Assembly: GCA_032191485.1 (NCBI GenBank)
Contig: JAVDOI010000007.1
Coordinates: 5,342,042 to 5,406,041 of the forward strand
Direction of reading: 5' to 3'
Source: Leptoclinus maculatus
Taxonomy: Eukaryota > Chordata > Actinopteri > Perciformes > Stichaeidae
Length of the DNA: 64,000 bases
The position numbers and the translations under genes are program-made. Under the pieces are notes generated by a model. It saw only the letters and a program-made list of their open reading frames with translations. It made no database searches and was not told the origin of the DNA. How positions within the stretch are numbered: the first letter of the stretch is position 1; each line of letters opens with the position of its first letter. Shown piece by piece: positions 36,601-45,790 of the stretch.

Positions 36601-38305
36601 CGTCCTATCTATTCATGTTCATAAAAGTTGCCCATTTTGTTCTGTAAAGTTGAATTTTATGATTATTTGTCGGCTCTGACTTCGTGGGAAGTAAATTCGT
36701 GCCACACCTTTTGAAACCCTAGAATTTTTACACAGCTCACAAATCGGCCATTTACCTCAATCTTGAGGGAGCGGAAATACTGCTGTTTAAATATGTTCAG
36801 CTTCGAATACATTCAGTTGCCTCTTAACTGCCTTAATTATTGTCCCTATGATCACAACATCTTATAACTTGGAAAACACATACTATGTATGTACATTGAC
36901 TACCGTATACATATTTTTTCCAAAATAAGAGCTCTTCCAGAAGAGCAGGGACTTTGCCTCTCTGTGACATAGAGATACAGTCATCAACATCCCAAAAGGA
37001 AGCACAGCGATTGAATTAAGTGCAGTGGACCTTGACACAACCCGAAAACACAATGCCTCCGGCCACGGCTGTTGCCGTCACCCAAGCATTTCTGATTTAG
37101 TAAACATTGTAAACATGAGTTCATGGTCTCAATCACTAGTTTCAAGTCTTCTTCAATACAGCATGATGTTCATTTGGTAAATAATGCTCCCATTGGCGGG
37201 GCTACCTTGTTATTGACAGGTCGCTACCAGAGCCGAATATGGCGTGTCTACCACAACGTCTACAAACTCCTCAGTCCAAATAAGGTCACTTACGTTTACC
37301 AGTTGCAAAAAACAAGATGGCGAGGGCTAAAATCCAAGATGGCGATGGCCAAAATGCCCGACTCAAGACATTAAAACCGCAGTCCACAAACCAATGTGTG
37401 ATGTCACGACAACTGAAAGCCTCTATTGGATGCTACAGCTCTCATGTTTCTACCATTGCCAACGTACCTCTGAACTAACCAGTGACATTAAGCTAGATTA
37501 CCTCATATGTGACACCATTGTCAGTGCCTGCATCCCAGGGAATGAGGTCTGTCTCCAGCCTCTGGACCCAGCCACACTCCTTGGTGCAGAGGTCCTCTCC
37601 CGACAGCCCCACATTCCAGTCTGGGCTAGGCCCCAGCATGGTGAGGAAGGACATCAGGTGACGGGTTCGGTCCACAGAAAACTCAGCTGATGGAGCTGCA
37701 CGCCTGGTGACACGGGTGAGTAAAGAAAAAAAAGGGAAATAAACAAAAGTTTATATCCAGATGATTAAATATTATAATGAGACAGCTCTAAGTCAGCATT
37801 TTTTTGTTAGATACTTGGTAAAGGGCTCTGATATCAAGAACTCTGACCCGACTCAACCTCTTCTAATTGCTGGATAATTGAACCTCTGAAATGTCCAATT
37901 AGCGGCAGAGAATAGCTTATAATGAAATGTTCTCTCTCAATGTCTAAAAATCGACAGAATATAATAAATCACTCAAAGATGATAATAGGGTAATTTCAAG
38001 TTTTTGTATGAACAACAGTCCCTGGTATCTTAATTATCACGTCTTAACCGAGACAAACTGTAAGTGCAAACACAACTTTTTTTGAACAACTTGATAACTT
38101 TGCATGCAAAATTGAACAAAATGAGCTCATATTTCATGCTCACATGGAGTGTGTGATCGTGTGTGTGTATGTGTGTGTGCATGCGTGCATGTGCGCGAAG
38201 ATAGTCATTAGTAAAAATAATAGCGGCACAATGTATCGCGAATGACAGACAGCGCTAGGAGGGGTAATTAAACAGATGTTTGGTGAAAGATACGGTACAT
38301 TAGTG

Positions 38306-38343
<38 letters not shown>

Positions 38344-41300
38344 GGTGCTCATGCAGTGCTGGGGGGCTAGAATTGTGATAGGTTTCTAATTGCTCTTGAG
38401 CTAGTTCCAAAGAGTGCACAGGATGCCAGAGTGTGTTTATTCAGCCTGGCTTTTTAAGAGCTGCATAAAGGAAGACATCATAAAACAATTAAGAATCATT
38501 TGTAATTGTTCAAGATCAAGAGCAGTGGATGTGAGCTGCTCGCCATTCAGGACATTTAGAGCGATTGTTGTGGCAGTAAATCCCGCAGGATTATCAGAGA
38601 CCCCAGTCACCCCGACCACGGACGGTTTCGGCTGCTGCCGTCTGGGCAAATAAGATACTAGGCAGCTGTTTTCATCAGGCTCACACAAGTATTTGCAAAC
38701 TATATCCCACATAATTCACATTACAGTGTTATATACTGTATACTGTATGCACATAATTTGTAACATTATACTGTATTTTATTACCATGTTATACCGCTTT
38801 ATTGCTATTATGCTGAAATGTTGAGGAGCCAAAACAAAATAATTTTACTCTCTTACATGTAATAAAAGTTTCTCAACTATACATATTTTCTTACATAAAA
38901 ACACATTATCTTCAGAGTATCTACCAAAATTCGGTGTATCTTCGTCTACTTCAGACGAAACAGATTATGTTATGCTTTTGAAGAATCTTGTTTTGAAGGA
39001 AAGTTGGGTAGCTTCTCAAAAGAAAAAAAAAATATTGTTTTGTGGGCCCCAAAAATGAAAATCAGCCTTGTTTTGAGCTTTGCCACCAGACCACAACATT
39101 TGATAGGTCATACAATTTTCGGTAGCACTTTATAATAACTACACACTATGAAGCATTAGTTAAGCATGAGTAAACACTTAATTCATCATTTATAAAGCAT
39201 TGTTCCTACATTAATAATTCATTAGTATGCAGTTCATAACAACAGTTATAAATGTTTTATTCTTGATTAATAAGCTTGTCTATTATGTGTTCTATTATTG
39301 TGTTTTCATACTTTATAAATGATGGATTCCCCATTTGTAAATTAAGTATTATATATTTTACAAACCAATTATTAAGGAGTTGTAGATGATTAATAAGTTA
39401 ATTTATAAAGTGTTAGTAAATGATTAATAACTTATTTAGATGTACATTATTCATGCATTTATATATATATAATAATTAGATATGCACTAATGGTTAGGGA
39501 CTATGTTAATATATGCTTTATAAATGCGTATTAATACTGCAAGTCATGATTAATTAATGATTTATTAAGGTAGTTACTAGTCCTTAGTAAAGTATTTTGT
39601 GTGAGCTCATCTAAAATGAGGACTATCTATGCCTTATAAAGCATTTATTAAGTATTTTGTGTGAGCTCATCTAAAGTGAGGACTATCTATGCCTTATAAA
39701 GCATTTATAAATTACATTGAAAGGTCAGCAGTGCCTCAAAACCCATATTTCTTTAACAGAAAAGGCAAATAGACACAACACAAAGTGATCAAGAACATAT
39801 CAATATTTATTGCAAGATGCAAACAATATACTGTTAAATACAAACCTCTCAGGCATTCATTCATGTAAGAAACAAACAAAGACATTCTCCTTTAGGAGAA
39901 CATGGCTGGATATAAAACATTTGTAAATATACAACTGGAGCTAACCAGGAGCTTTGCATATTAGTTTACATTTACTTATTTAATTATTCATTTCATACCA
40001 AGCATATCGATCTCATTCACATCCACTCCACATATAACAGCTAGTTAGCCATCTGTCACCTGGATCGCTCTATTTACAACGGAGGTGACGCGTTAGAGTG
40101 CGCCTGTCTCAGGACCTCTAGTGCTAGCTGGAAGGCTAGCTGGATACTCATCGTCCATAATGTGTAACGTTACGTGCCAGCAAACTAAGAAACATACTGA
40201 CGGGCATTGGAGGCCCGTCAGCAGTCATTCTTTCTGGCGGAGGTCCGCGCGCCCTTTCAACTTAGGTCGGAGTTTACCATCGCATAAGTGCACTTCCGTA
40301 TCAGTTCCTGAGCGAAACGTTTGTCCCACGTTGATGACGTATGAAGCGGTCTTTTCCTTTCTTACATGAATGAATGCCTGAGAGGTTTGTATTTAACAGT
40401 ATATTGTTTGCATCTTGCAATAAATATTGATATGTTCTTGATCACTTTGTGTTGTGTCTATTTGCCTTTTCTGTTAAAAAACTGTGGGTTTTGAGGCACT
40501 GCTGGCCTTTCAATGTCATTTATAAATGCTTTATAAGGCATAAATAGTCCTCACTTTAGATGAGCTCACACAAAATACTTAATAAATGCTTTATAAGGCA
40601 TAGATAGTCACTTTAGATGAGCTCACACAAAATACTTTACTAAGGACTAGTAACTACCTTAATAAATCATTAATTAATCATGACTTGCAGTATTAATACA
40701 CATTTATAAAGCATATATTAACATAGTCCCTAACCATTAGTGCATATCTAAATCATTATATATATATAAATGCATGAATAATGTACATCTAAATAAGTTA
40801 TTAATCATTTACTAACACTTTATAAATTATCTTATTAATCATCTACAACTCCTTAATAATTGGTTTGTAAAATATATAATACTTCATTTACAAATGGGGA
40901 ATCCATCATTTATAAAGTATGAAAACACAATAATAGAACACATAATAGACGAGCTTATTAATCAAGAATAAAACATTTATAACTGTTGTTATGAACTGCA
41001 TACTAATGAATTATTAATGTAGGAACAATGCTTTATAAATGATGAATTAAGTGTTTACTCATGCTTAACTAATGCTTCATAGTGTGTAGTTATTATAAAG
41101 TGCTACCCAATTTTCTACACTTAAGTTAAGACACCAAAATATGTTTCTAAAAGCTTTCCATCCGGGAGATAATAGAGGTTGTAAAGCACAATCCTGCTGA
41201 AAACTAGGATGAATAAATTAGGGAGACATCCATTCTTTTGCTAACCAAGTAGTTTTGTTGCCTTAACCTAACTGAGTTTCCTTTAAAGACGGAACTTCAT

Positions 41301-41885
41301 TTAGAAAAGACTGTATGCAAGTAAAGAGCTGAAATGTACACGTGTTGCTGGCATTCGTAGGAAAACGCACAAAAAAACGAGGAGGTATTGTATGAATTGT
41401 ATGACGGTATGACGATTATTGATGTGTGTAATTAATTGCAATTAATTCGATTAACTAATCATCATACCATGTTATTGATTTGATGACACATTGGCAGCCC
41501 TACTTCTAACATAACATAAGTATTTTTACATCGCGCCAATGAAATTACAGCACTGATATTTTCAGTTTGACTCAAAAACTCTCTCACTGCCAAAAAGTAA
41601 ATCAAACTTATATTACTCATTTTCGGAAATCTTAAGTGGGACCAAATAGTACACAAATCGAAACAGGCACCGAGGATATAGAGCGCTAAAATCTTAGCAA
41701 AGAAAATGGATGTTAATTTCAGTTTACGGTTGATTCCTGTTTTGTTTTTTTGATTTGAATTTCCATCTCTCACAGAAGTGCCTCTCCCACTCAGTAAAAC
41801 TGACATTGAGTGATACTTACAGGTTGAGCGGCTGCCATGCCGGCCACTGAGCCTTAGTCTTAATGACAGTCAGTACTTCATCTCC
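23550..41885 (-). CDS. spon1: spon1 (F-spondin), ten 3' coding exons
   Basis: F-spondin is a secreted extracellular-matrix protein that guides axons and binds cell-surface lipoprotein receptors and APP family members. The conserved architecture is signal peptide, reelin-like domain, spondin domain, six thrombospondin type-1 repeats (TSRs). Here ten exons on the minus strand supply the C-terminal spondin domain and TSR1-6: 41885-41821, 37703-37502, 34454-34314, 33499-33424, 31184-31002, 27462-27292, 26826-26659, 25232-25074, 24062-23784, 23713-23550. All introns are GT-AG and all phases join, giving 1608 nt or 535 residues plus stop, against about 807 residues for the whole mammalian protein. 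The N-terminal third was not found in the window. Teleosts have two copies, spon1a and spon1b; I cannot decide which this is. Confidence 0.96.
23784..24062 (-). CDS. spon1: spon1 exon: TSR5 and Gly/Arg-rich linker
   Basis: A 279-bp exon (acceptor 'cttccag', donor 'gttggt'), phase 1 to 1. TSR5 reads VDCMVSEWSEWSEC, CGKGHTIRTRMV, QFGGNACPET and RKKCKIRKC. A linker of about 35 residues follows, with a run of eight glycines, then GAGGG and the basic cluster KRRRRGK. In mammals the linker has similar length and is charged but is not glycine-rich. It joins directly to TSR6 in the next exon. The linker is coded by GC-rich GGN repeats and may be length-variable. Confidence 0.94.
24560..24745. repeat. 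Teleost dispersed repeat (family B)
   Basis: It contains 'ttatcctatgagacattagtg', 'gccaaatttaaagaaattccctccaggcgttcc' and 'gggacggacggagggacgac', a widespread fish repeat resembling a LINE 3' region. Related pieces lie at 25465-25640, 26425-26610, 37030-37080, 45165-45260 and 56560-56890. Confidence 0.5.
25074..25232 (-). CDS. spon1: spon1 exon: TSR4
   Basis: A 159-bp exon (acceptor 'gtttgcag', donor 'gtgagt'), phase 1 to 1. It encodes SISCMLSPWSDWSDC, CGLGLRTRQRML and EKCMLPEC, matching TSR4. Confidence 0.95.
25640..26045 (-). repeat. MITE fragment (family A), minus orientation
   Basis: This is a reverse-complement relative of 43157-43761: it shares 'cagtaaacattgtaaacatga', 'tcaatacagcatgatgttca' and 'gattgacaggtcgc'. 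It lacks the outer end of the element. It lies in the spon1 intron between TSR4 and TSR3. Confidence 0.6.
26425..26610. repeat. Teleost dispersed repeat (family B)
   Basis: Two partial units, each with 'aaattccctccagg' followed by 'gttcctgag', and 'gaccaccaacatctataatcag', match the family B repeat. It lies in the TSR3-TSR4 intron, just downstream of the TSR3 donor. Confidence 0.45.
26659..26826 (-). CDS. spon1: spon1 exon: TSR3
   Basis: A 168-bp exon (acceptor 'tccacag', donor 'gtaagt'), phase 1 to 1. It encodes PSSCVVTEWAEWDPC, CGLGMRRRERMVKM and EKCMMPEC, matching TSR3. Confidence 0.95.
27292..27462 (-). CDS. spon1: spon1 exon: TSR2
   Basis: A 171-bp exon (acceptor 'gtggacag', donor 'gtgagg'), phase 1 to 1. 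It encodes STCMMSEWISWSAC, CGMGMRSRERYV, EDGSLC and a closing NDEC, matching F-spondin TSR2. Confidence 0.95.
28808..28834. repeat. GT microsatellite
   Basis: A (GT)n run in the TSR1-TSR2 intron of spon1. Confidence 0.9.
30594..30640. repeat. TA-rich microsatellite
   Basis: An interrupted (TA)n run in the TSR1-TSR2 intron. Confidence 0.85.
31002..31184 (-). CDS. spon1: spon1 exon: TSR1
   Basis: A 183-bp exon (acceptor 'tcatttag', donor 'gtaaaa'), phase 1 to 1, encoding the first thrombospondin type-1 repeat: DTPETCIY, GWSPWSAC (WxxWxxC, a C-mannosylation motif), KGRRMRQRML with the layered arginines, and DFQPCMGPGC. The basic RRMRQR strand matches heparin-binding TSRs. Confidence 0.95.
31185..33423. 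other. spon1 intron upstream of TSR1
   Basis: A 2.2-kb intron. A purine-rich stretch (31430-31750) carries no recognisable repeat. The segment 33003-33290 is a dispersed repeat related to 59333-59715. I found no extra exon. Confidence 0.6.
33003..33290. repeat. Dispersed repeat (family E), copy 1
   Basis: It shares 'gcaggatgg(c/t)cagaact', 'gtgta(c/a)cgttgcca(c/t)tgcgac', 'taatgctttgt' and 'gctagctaa..ccaccac' motifs with 59333-59715, though internal segments are rearranged between the two. Confidence 0.45.
33424..33499 (-). CDS. spon1: spon1 exon: linker between spondin domain and TSR1
   Basis: A 76-bp exon (acceptor 'tgtgtgcag', donor 'gtacag') encoding GEQCNVVPDTIDDIVADIGQ plus an acidic tail EEKAE. 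This is the known acidic linker before TSR1, including the conserved QCN(I/V)VPD motif. It ends one base into an aspartate codon completed by the TSR1 exon. Confidence 0.93.
34314..34454 (-). CDS. spon1: spon1 exon: end of spondin domain
   Basis: A 141-bp phase-0 exon (acceptor 'tttttttcag', donor 'gtacaa') encoding 47 residues, including SPNKPTIPQEKIRPLTSLDH and ERIARK. This is nearly identical to the vertebrate F-spondin sequence that closes the spondin domain. Confidence 0.95.
34455..37501. other. spon1 intron within the spondin-domain exons
   Basis: A 3-kb intron. A family B tail (37030-37080) and a family A MITE fragment (37095-37355) sit next to the downstream end of the 37.5-kb exon. 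A GC-richer stretch at 36285-36500 has no recognisable coding or repeat content. Confidence 0.6.
37095..37355 (-). repeat. MITE fragment (family A) with CAAGATGGCG motifs
   Basis: It shares 'taaacattgtaaacatgag', 'tcaatacagcatgatgttca' and 'tgacaggtcgctacc' with the other family A copies. It ends with two CAAGATGGCGA/CCAAGATGGCG motifs at about 37314-37345, which match the known YY1 binding consensus. Confidence 0.6.
37502..37703 (-). CDS. spon1: spon1 exon: spondin domain core
   Basis: A 202-bp exon (acceptor 'gtcaccag', donor 'gtaatc'). It encodes RAAPSAEFSVDRTRH, then GPSPDWNVGL, DLCTKECGWV and PWDAGTDNGVTYE, the most conserved part of the spondin domain. The two cysteines of DLCTKECGW are conserved F-spondin disulfide cysteines. 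A nearer AG at 37696-37697 was rejected because only the upstream acceptor keeps phase with the previous exon. Confidence 0.95.
38303..38341. repeat. GT microsatellite
   Basis: Nearly pure (TG)n with one GC interruption. A shorter, less regular TG-rich stretch lies at 38150-38190 in the same intron. Confidence 0.9.
39121..41107. mobile_element. 2-kb foldback DNA transposon with ~750-bp arms
   Basis: Positions 39121-39872 and 40358-41107 are near-perfect reverse complements around a 485-bp unique spacer. The ends begin GGTAGCACTTTATAATAACT. A perfect 8-bp duplication, CAATTTTC, flanks the element (39113-39120 and 41108-41115), consistent with a hAT-type or other 8-bp-duplicating transposase. 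Each arm contains many 'tttataaa' and 'attaat' sub-repeats and a tandem duplication of about 60 bp with 'gtgtgagctcatctaaa' (39590-39710 and its counterpart at 40530-40650). There is no transposase frame, so it is non-autonomous. It lies inside a spon1 intron, so the pre-mRNA could form a very long duplex. Confidence 0.92.
41821..41885 (-). CDS. spon1: spon1 exon: spondin domain, WPAWQPLN segment
   Basis: A 65-bp exon with acceptor 'cttcgcag' and donor 'gtaagt'. It starts in phase 0 and encodes GDEVLTVIKTKAQWPAWQPL, closely matching the F-spondin spondin domain. It ends two bases into a codon completed by the next exon. It is the most upstream spon1 exon I can find; the preceding residues (the segment before DEVLTVIK) have no match up to 64000. 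Confidence 0.92.
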
Positions 41886-42577
41886 CTGCGAAGAGAAAGA
41901 GACAGAGACAGTGAAAGGGATACATGAGGCAATTTGTCTCAAAATGGATGACTATAAAGCGAGGGAAAAAAAGAGAGAGACATTGACAGAGAAAAGACCA
42001 AAATTGACAATTTGACATGACTGAGGGTGAGTACTCTCATCCAAGGACAGCAAAGTGTGTTACACTTCTCGGAGGCTTATGAGCCTGTTATCGGTTATTG
42101 GGACAAAATGGCTCCATGCTGTAGTGTTATTCTAGCGGGGAGCCGCACTCCCACCGCGCGCTCCATCGTTTCTCCGCAGCATTACGGCCACTTTATGGAC
42201 TGCACAACACATTATCTATCATTATGCATCGGACGAAGCCTTATTATTTGTCAGAAAGCAGCAAGACAAATGATGGATTTAGTGTGGCGCTGCAGCTGAT
42301 TAGAACGGAATGAGAAAGTCTGTATATATCCTTTCTGGTTGGGATATGCCCAAAAGAAAAATGCCTTTTATTCTCTAGTTGACTGAAGGTTTCACAGTCC
42401 CTTTGAAAGCCTCCCCTCTTCCCTGGGGCAGTGTGGAGAAAACAAGTGCATGAGTATGTGTGTGTGTGTGTGTGTGTGTTTACAAGTCAGTGCCCATCCT
42501 TCTTTTTTGTAGCAGCCCGGGGCTCTGAAGCCTCTCCGTCTTCTCACAAACACATATAGATGGACACACAGAGATAG

Positions 42578-42582
<5 letters not shown>

Positions 42583-42634
<52 letters not shown>
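42583..42634. repeat. GT microsatellite
   Basis: A (TG)n run of about 50 bases. A shorter GT run lies at 42456-42480. Confidence 0.95.
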
Positions 42635-42636
<2 letters not shown>

Positions 42637-43156
42637 AGTATAGACAGCCAGAGGAAACACACAAGCTGGCATTGAGTCAAGAAAGACCAATGGAGCAATG
42701 GGTGAATATCCAGACAGGAAGGATGGAGAGGAACGATCCTTTAAGTTGTAGTGTCTGGTTAGAGGTTATTGTCTCAAACTTCAGTTCATGATGTGATGAA
42801 AAGTGAACATGGCTATACAATCAACAGTGGAAATACATTTAGAGTGTATGCTGGTGTGCAAACAAACACTTCTTGGTTAGATTTTAAGCATGGCACTGTT
42901 AAAAAAATCAATATCAGTATACTGATTCCATAAAGCCAGTTAAACCAGTACTAATAGTTTGGGAGGAGCTTTGTCCCAATTCCATACTAGACAGGAAATG
43001 ATTCAAGGCATGAATATGGACATCAAGCAAATTATGGCTTTGGAACATTTCTAAGATTTGAAAATGTCACAAAATATTGATTTCAAAATGCATAGATGCA
43101 TTTTTTTTCAAAGATCTAAAATGACCAATGTTCACGTTTACGTCTTGTGTTATAAG

Positions 43157-43761
43157 GGCTGCAACCATAGATTGTATATAAGAAGTGGACAAACTCACCA
43201 TGACGTCACCCATTGGTTTTTGGACTTGAGAGGGAGGAGTTAAGTACAAACAAATGCTGACTTTTTTAGGTGACCAAAACGTTACAATTAACTTTCATGA
43301 GCTGAAAACACACTGGTTTGAGAGTTCGTCGTTTTGGCCGTCACCATCTTGGATTTTGTTTGTCGCCATCTTGGGTTGAGGTTAGGGTTAAGTGACCATA
43401 TTTGGATGGCGGAAGACTGATGCCATGTACAGCTCTGGTAGGGTAGCAACCTGTCAATCACATGGTAGCCCCGCCCTTAAGTATACTCCACTTTTATGGT
43501 CCTTTTTCCTCTAAATGGAATCATAATTTACTAAATGAATATCATGCTGTATTGAAGAAGACTTGAAACTAGGGAGTGAGACCACATTTACAATGTTTAC
43601 TGAGATAATAAATCAAGTGCGAAGCAGGGTCATTTTCTCATAGACTTCTATACAATCGGACATCTTTTTGCAACCAGATAAGTCTCCCCCAGCTGGTCAG
43701 TAGAGAGAATGCAAATTTAAGATACTATCGGCCTCACTTTTCAGACCCAGAGGTTGCAGCC
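43157..43761 (+). mobile_element. Family A MITE, most complete copy
   Basis: The element is bounded by GGCTGCAACC and its complement GGTTGCAGCC. It begins with 'atagattgtatataagaagtgg', and relatives are at 25640-26045, 37095-37355 and 49507-49735. It carries no reading frame of note. Paired CACCATCTTGG and CGCCATCTTGGG motifs (43342-43377) match YY1 sites. No clean target-site duplication was identified. Confidence 0.65.
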
Positions 43762-44210
43762 TGGCAACCATTTATGGAACTACACGTCATGTTTTTCCTA
43801 CCTCGGTAGCTAAACTGCAAGGAAATCAATGATTACACATTTCTCACTTTCTAGATAAACATGTTGAAGGTAATTGTCATTCCCTCCACCCGCTGCCATT
43901 ACCAGAAACTCTCCATGCTCTGGTTCAATTTAGGCTACTAGCAAAAGCATCCTATTCTTGTGTGCATTTCTTTGGCAGCCCTCAACCTGCATCATGTAAT
44001 ACAAAATGCTTCGTGGAGGTCGGCAGGAGATGCACATCTCCCTGTAATGGTCTTGTTTGTTTGTGGTGATCATCGTAATGGCACAAAATGACTGTGATTT
44101 ACCCATGTTTAAAAGCACATTACATTTTCACAAATGTTTTCAAGGAGAGAAGAAAGAGTGGAACAGGAGGAGAGGGAGGCGGAGTTAGGTACGGAGGATA
44201 TCATTTTGGA

Positions 44211-44238
44211 CAAGAAGAAGAAGAAGAAGAAGAAGAAA
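44211..44238. repeat. AAG trinucleotide repeat
   Basis: A run of AAG/AGA units. It produces long Leu/Ser-rich antisense reading frames that are artefacts. Confidence 0.9.
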
Positions 44239-44320
44239 AGAAACAACAAGTGTGATTATACAAAGTGAGGCGAGGAGGAGAGGGTGGGACAAGGAAAGTG
44301 TTACAGCGGAAGAGTATGAG

Positions 44321-44392
44321 GATGGAAAGAAAAGACGAGAGAAGGATGGAAAGAAAAGACGAGAGAAGGATGGAAAGAAAAGACGGGAGAAG
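44321..44392. repeat. 24-bp tandem repeat, three copies
   Basis: The unit GATGGAAAGAAAAGACGAGA plus GAAG is repeated three times with one substitution. Confidence 0.92.
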
Positions 44393-45049
44393 GATGAGGA
44401 AGACAGCAATAAGTTAAAAGGAAGACAGAGTAGGAGAGCAGGAGAATGGGACCAAGGCGGATTGGGGCAGTAACAAGGGAGACACAGCTGAGAGGGAAAA
44501 GAGGGAGGAAACGGCAGCAATGCACTTAAAGGACGGAATGAAAGTCTGATAAAAGAGAAAAGTTAAAAAAGGAATAGAGGAGAAGAGTAGGGGGTCACAA
44601 CTGACGCACAGTAATCCAGTTAAAATAACTTTTAATTCATTCACATACGTAGCAAGATAACACTTCCTTCACTCCCTCTCTGTACTTGCTCCTTTGTTCC
44701 ATATTTCCCTCCCTCCATCCCTTTCAAGGTTCAAGGTTCATATATTGTCATTCTACAACATGCAGGGTTGCACAATGACATGCAGTTTAACTCCATTCAT
44801 GCTACACAAGAAAACAGTGAAAGGAGCCTGATTCAACTGGCAAACTCGTTGCAGTGATGGAAAAATGTGGTTATGATAAAAAGGATCCTTTCATTGTGGT
44901 GCTGAATTTGTGATTTTACATAGAATTGCTTTGTTTCTTGCAATAAATCATAATACATAGCCAATTTTAGTATAAATACCAGCCCAATATTAATACTGTT
45001 AATGAAAATCTGAAAATAACTCATAACTCATCTCCTTTGTGTGCGTGAA

Positions 45050-45130
45050 CAGATCACCATGTAGAGCACGTTGCATCCTCCTTTGCGGTACCGTCGGAGC
45101 AGCATCTTGGCGATTGCCTCAGAAAGGCTA
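45050..45130 (-). other. Unrecognised exon-like open segment
   Basis: On the minus strand the sequence reads LSEAIAKMLLRRYRKGG then CNVLYMVIC, with an acceptor-like 'tcatttag' before it and a possible donor 'ATGgtgatc' inside it. The composition looks protein-like, but I do not recognise the family and it does not match F-spondin. It could be an old pseudogene or transposon piece. Confidence 0.2.
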
Positions 45131-45309
45131 AATGATAAAAAAATATAAGGCTACTGTTTCAAATTCAAAAATGTGGTTTGTGAGGTCATCTTGACCTTTG
45201 ACCATCAAATTTGAATCAGTTCATCCTTTAGTCCAAGTGGAAGTTAGTGCTACATTTTCAGAAATGTGCTCAAGGTGTTAACGAGAAAGGGACATACGTA
45301 CGTATGGAC

Positions 45310-45790
45310 AGCTGCTCTGTGAGGCTGTACTTTGATCATGGTTCTTTGAGCTAAATGCTAAGACAATGAGGTGCAGATGTTTAGCAGGTATAATATTTAT
45401 CATGCTCACCACCAATGTTTAGCATTTTAACATGCTGACGTTTGCTAATTAGCTCTAAACACAGCTGAGACTCATGGGATCCTCCTTAGTTTTGATTTCA
45501 AACGTTTTGACCCAACCATGGCGCTAGTTGAAAAGTTAAGGGATCAACCTGAGTGGGACACAAATGTGTGCCCCGAATCTCATGGCAATCCATCCAATAG
45601 TTGCCCCAACATTTCACTCGAAAAAAAAAATGTCGACCTCATGGTGGTGCTAGAGAGGATCCCCAAAGTCAGTAGGATTCATTCTGTTTGTTTGAAAAAA
45701 GTCATATCAATCCATCCAATAGTTGAGATATTTCAGTCTGGACCAAAGTGACAGACCGATAGACTTACCGAATCACACCGCTAGCATGCT
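45310..45790 (+). repeat. Teleost dispersed repeat (family C), copy 1
   Basis: The segments 'gtgaggctgtactttgatca', 'gagctaaatgctaa', 'gcaatccatccaatagttg' and 'tttcagtctggaccaaagtg' occur in the order typical of a common teleost repeat. The second copy is at 61290-62465. A family B piece lies just upstream (45165-45260). Confidence 0.6.

Noticed and set aside
37696..37697. Alternative acceptor for the spon1 37.5-kb exon
   Set aside because: Its phase does not fit the preceding exon, whereas the acceptor at 37704-37705 restores the conserved RAAPSAEF sequence.
39590..39710. CRISPR-like repeat pattern (two ~60-bp direct repeats)
   Set aside because: Only two adjacent units without regular spacers, inside a eukaryotic foldback element.
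44185..44520. Leu/Ser/Phe-rich minus-strand frames
   Set aside because: Antisense of AAG and 24-bp purine tandem repeats.
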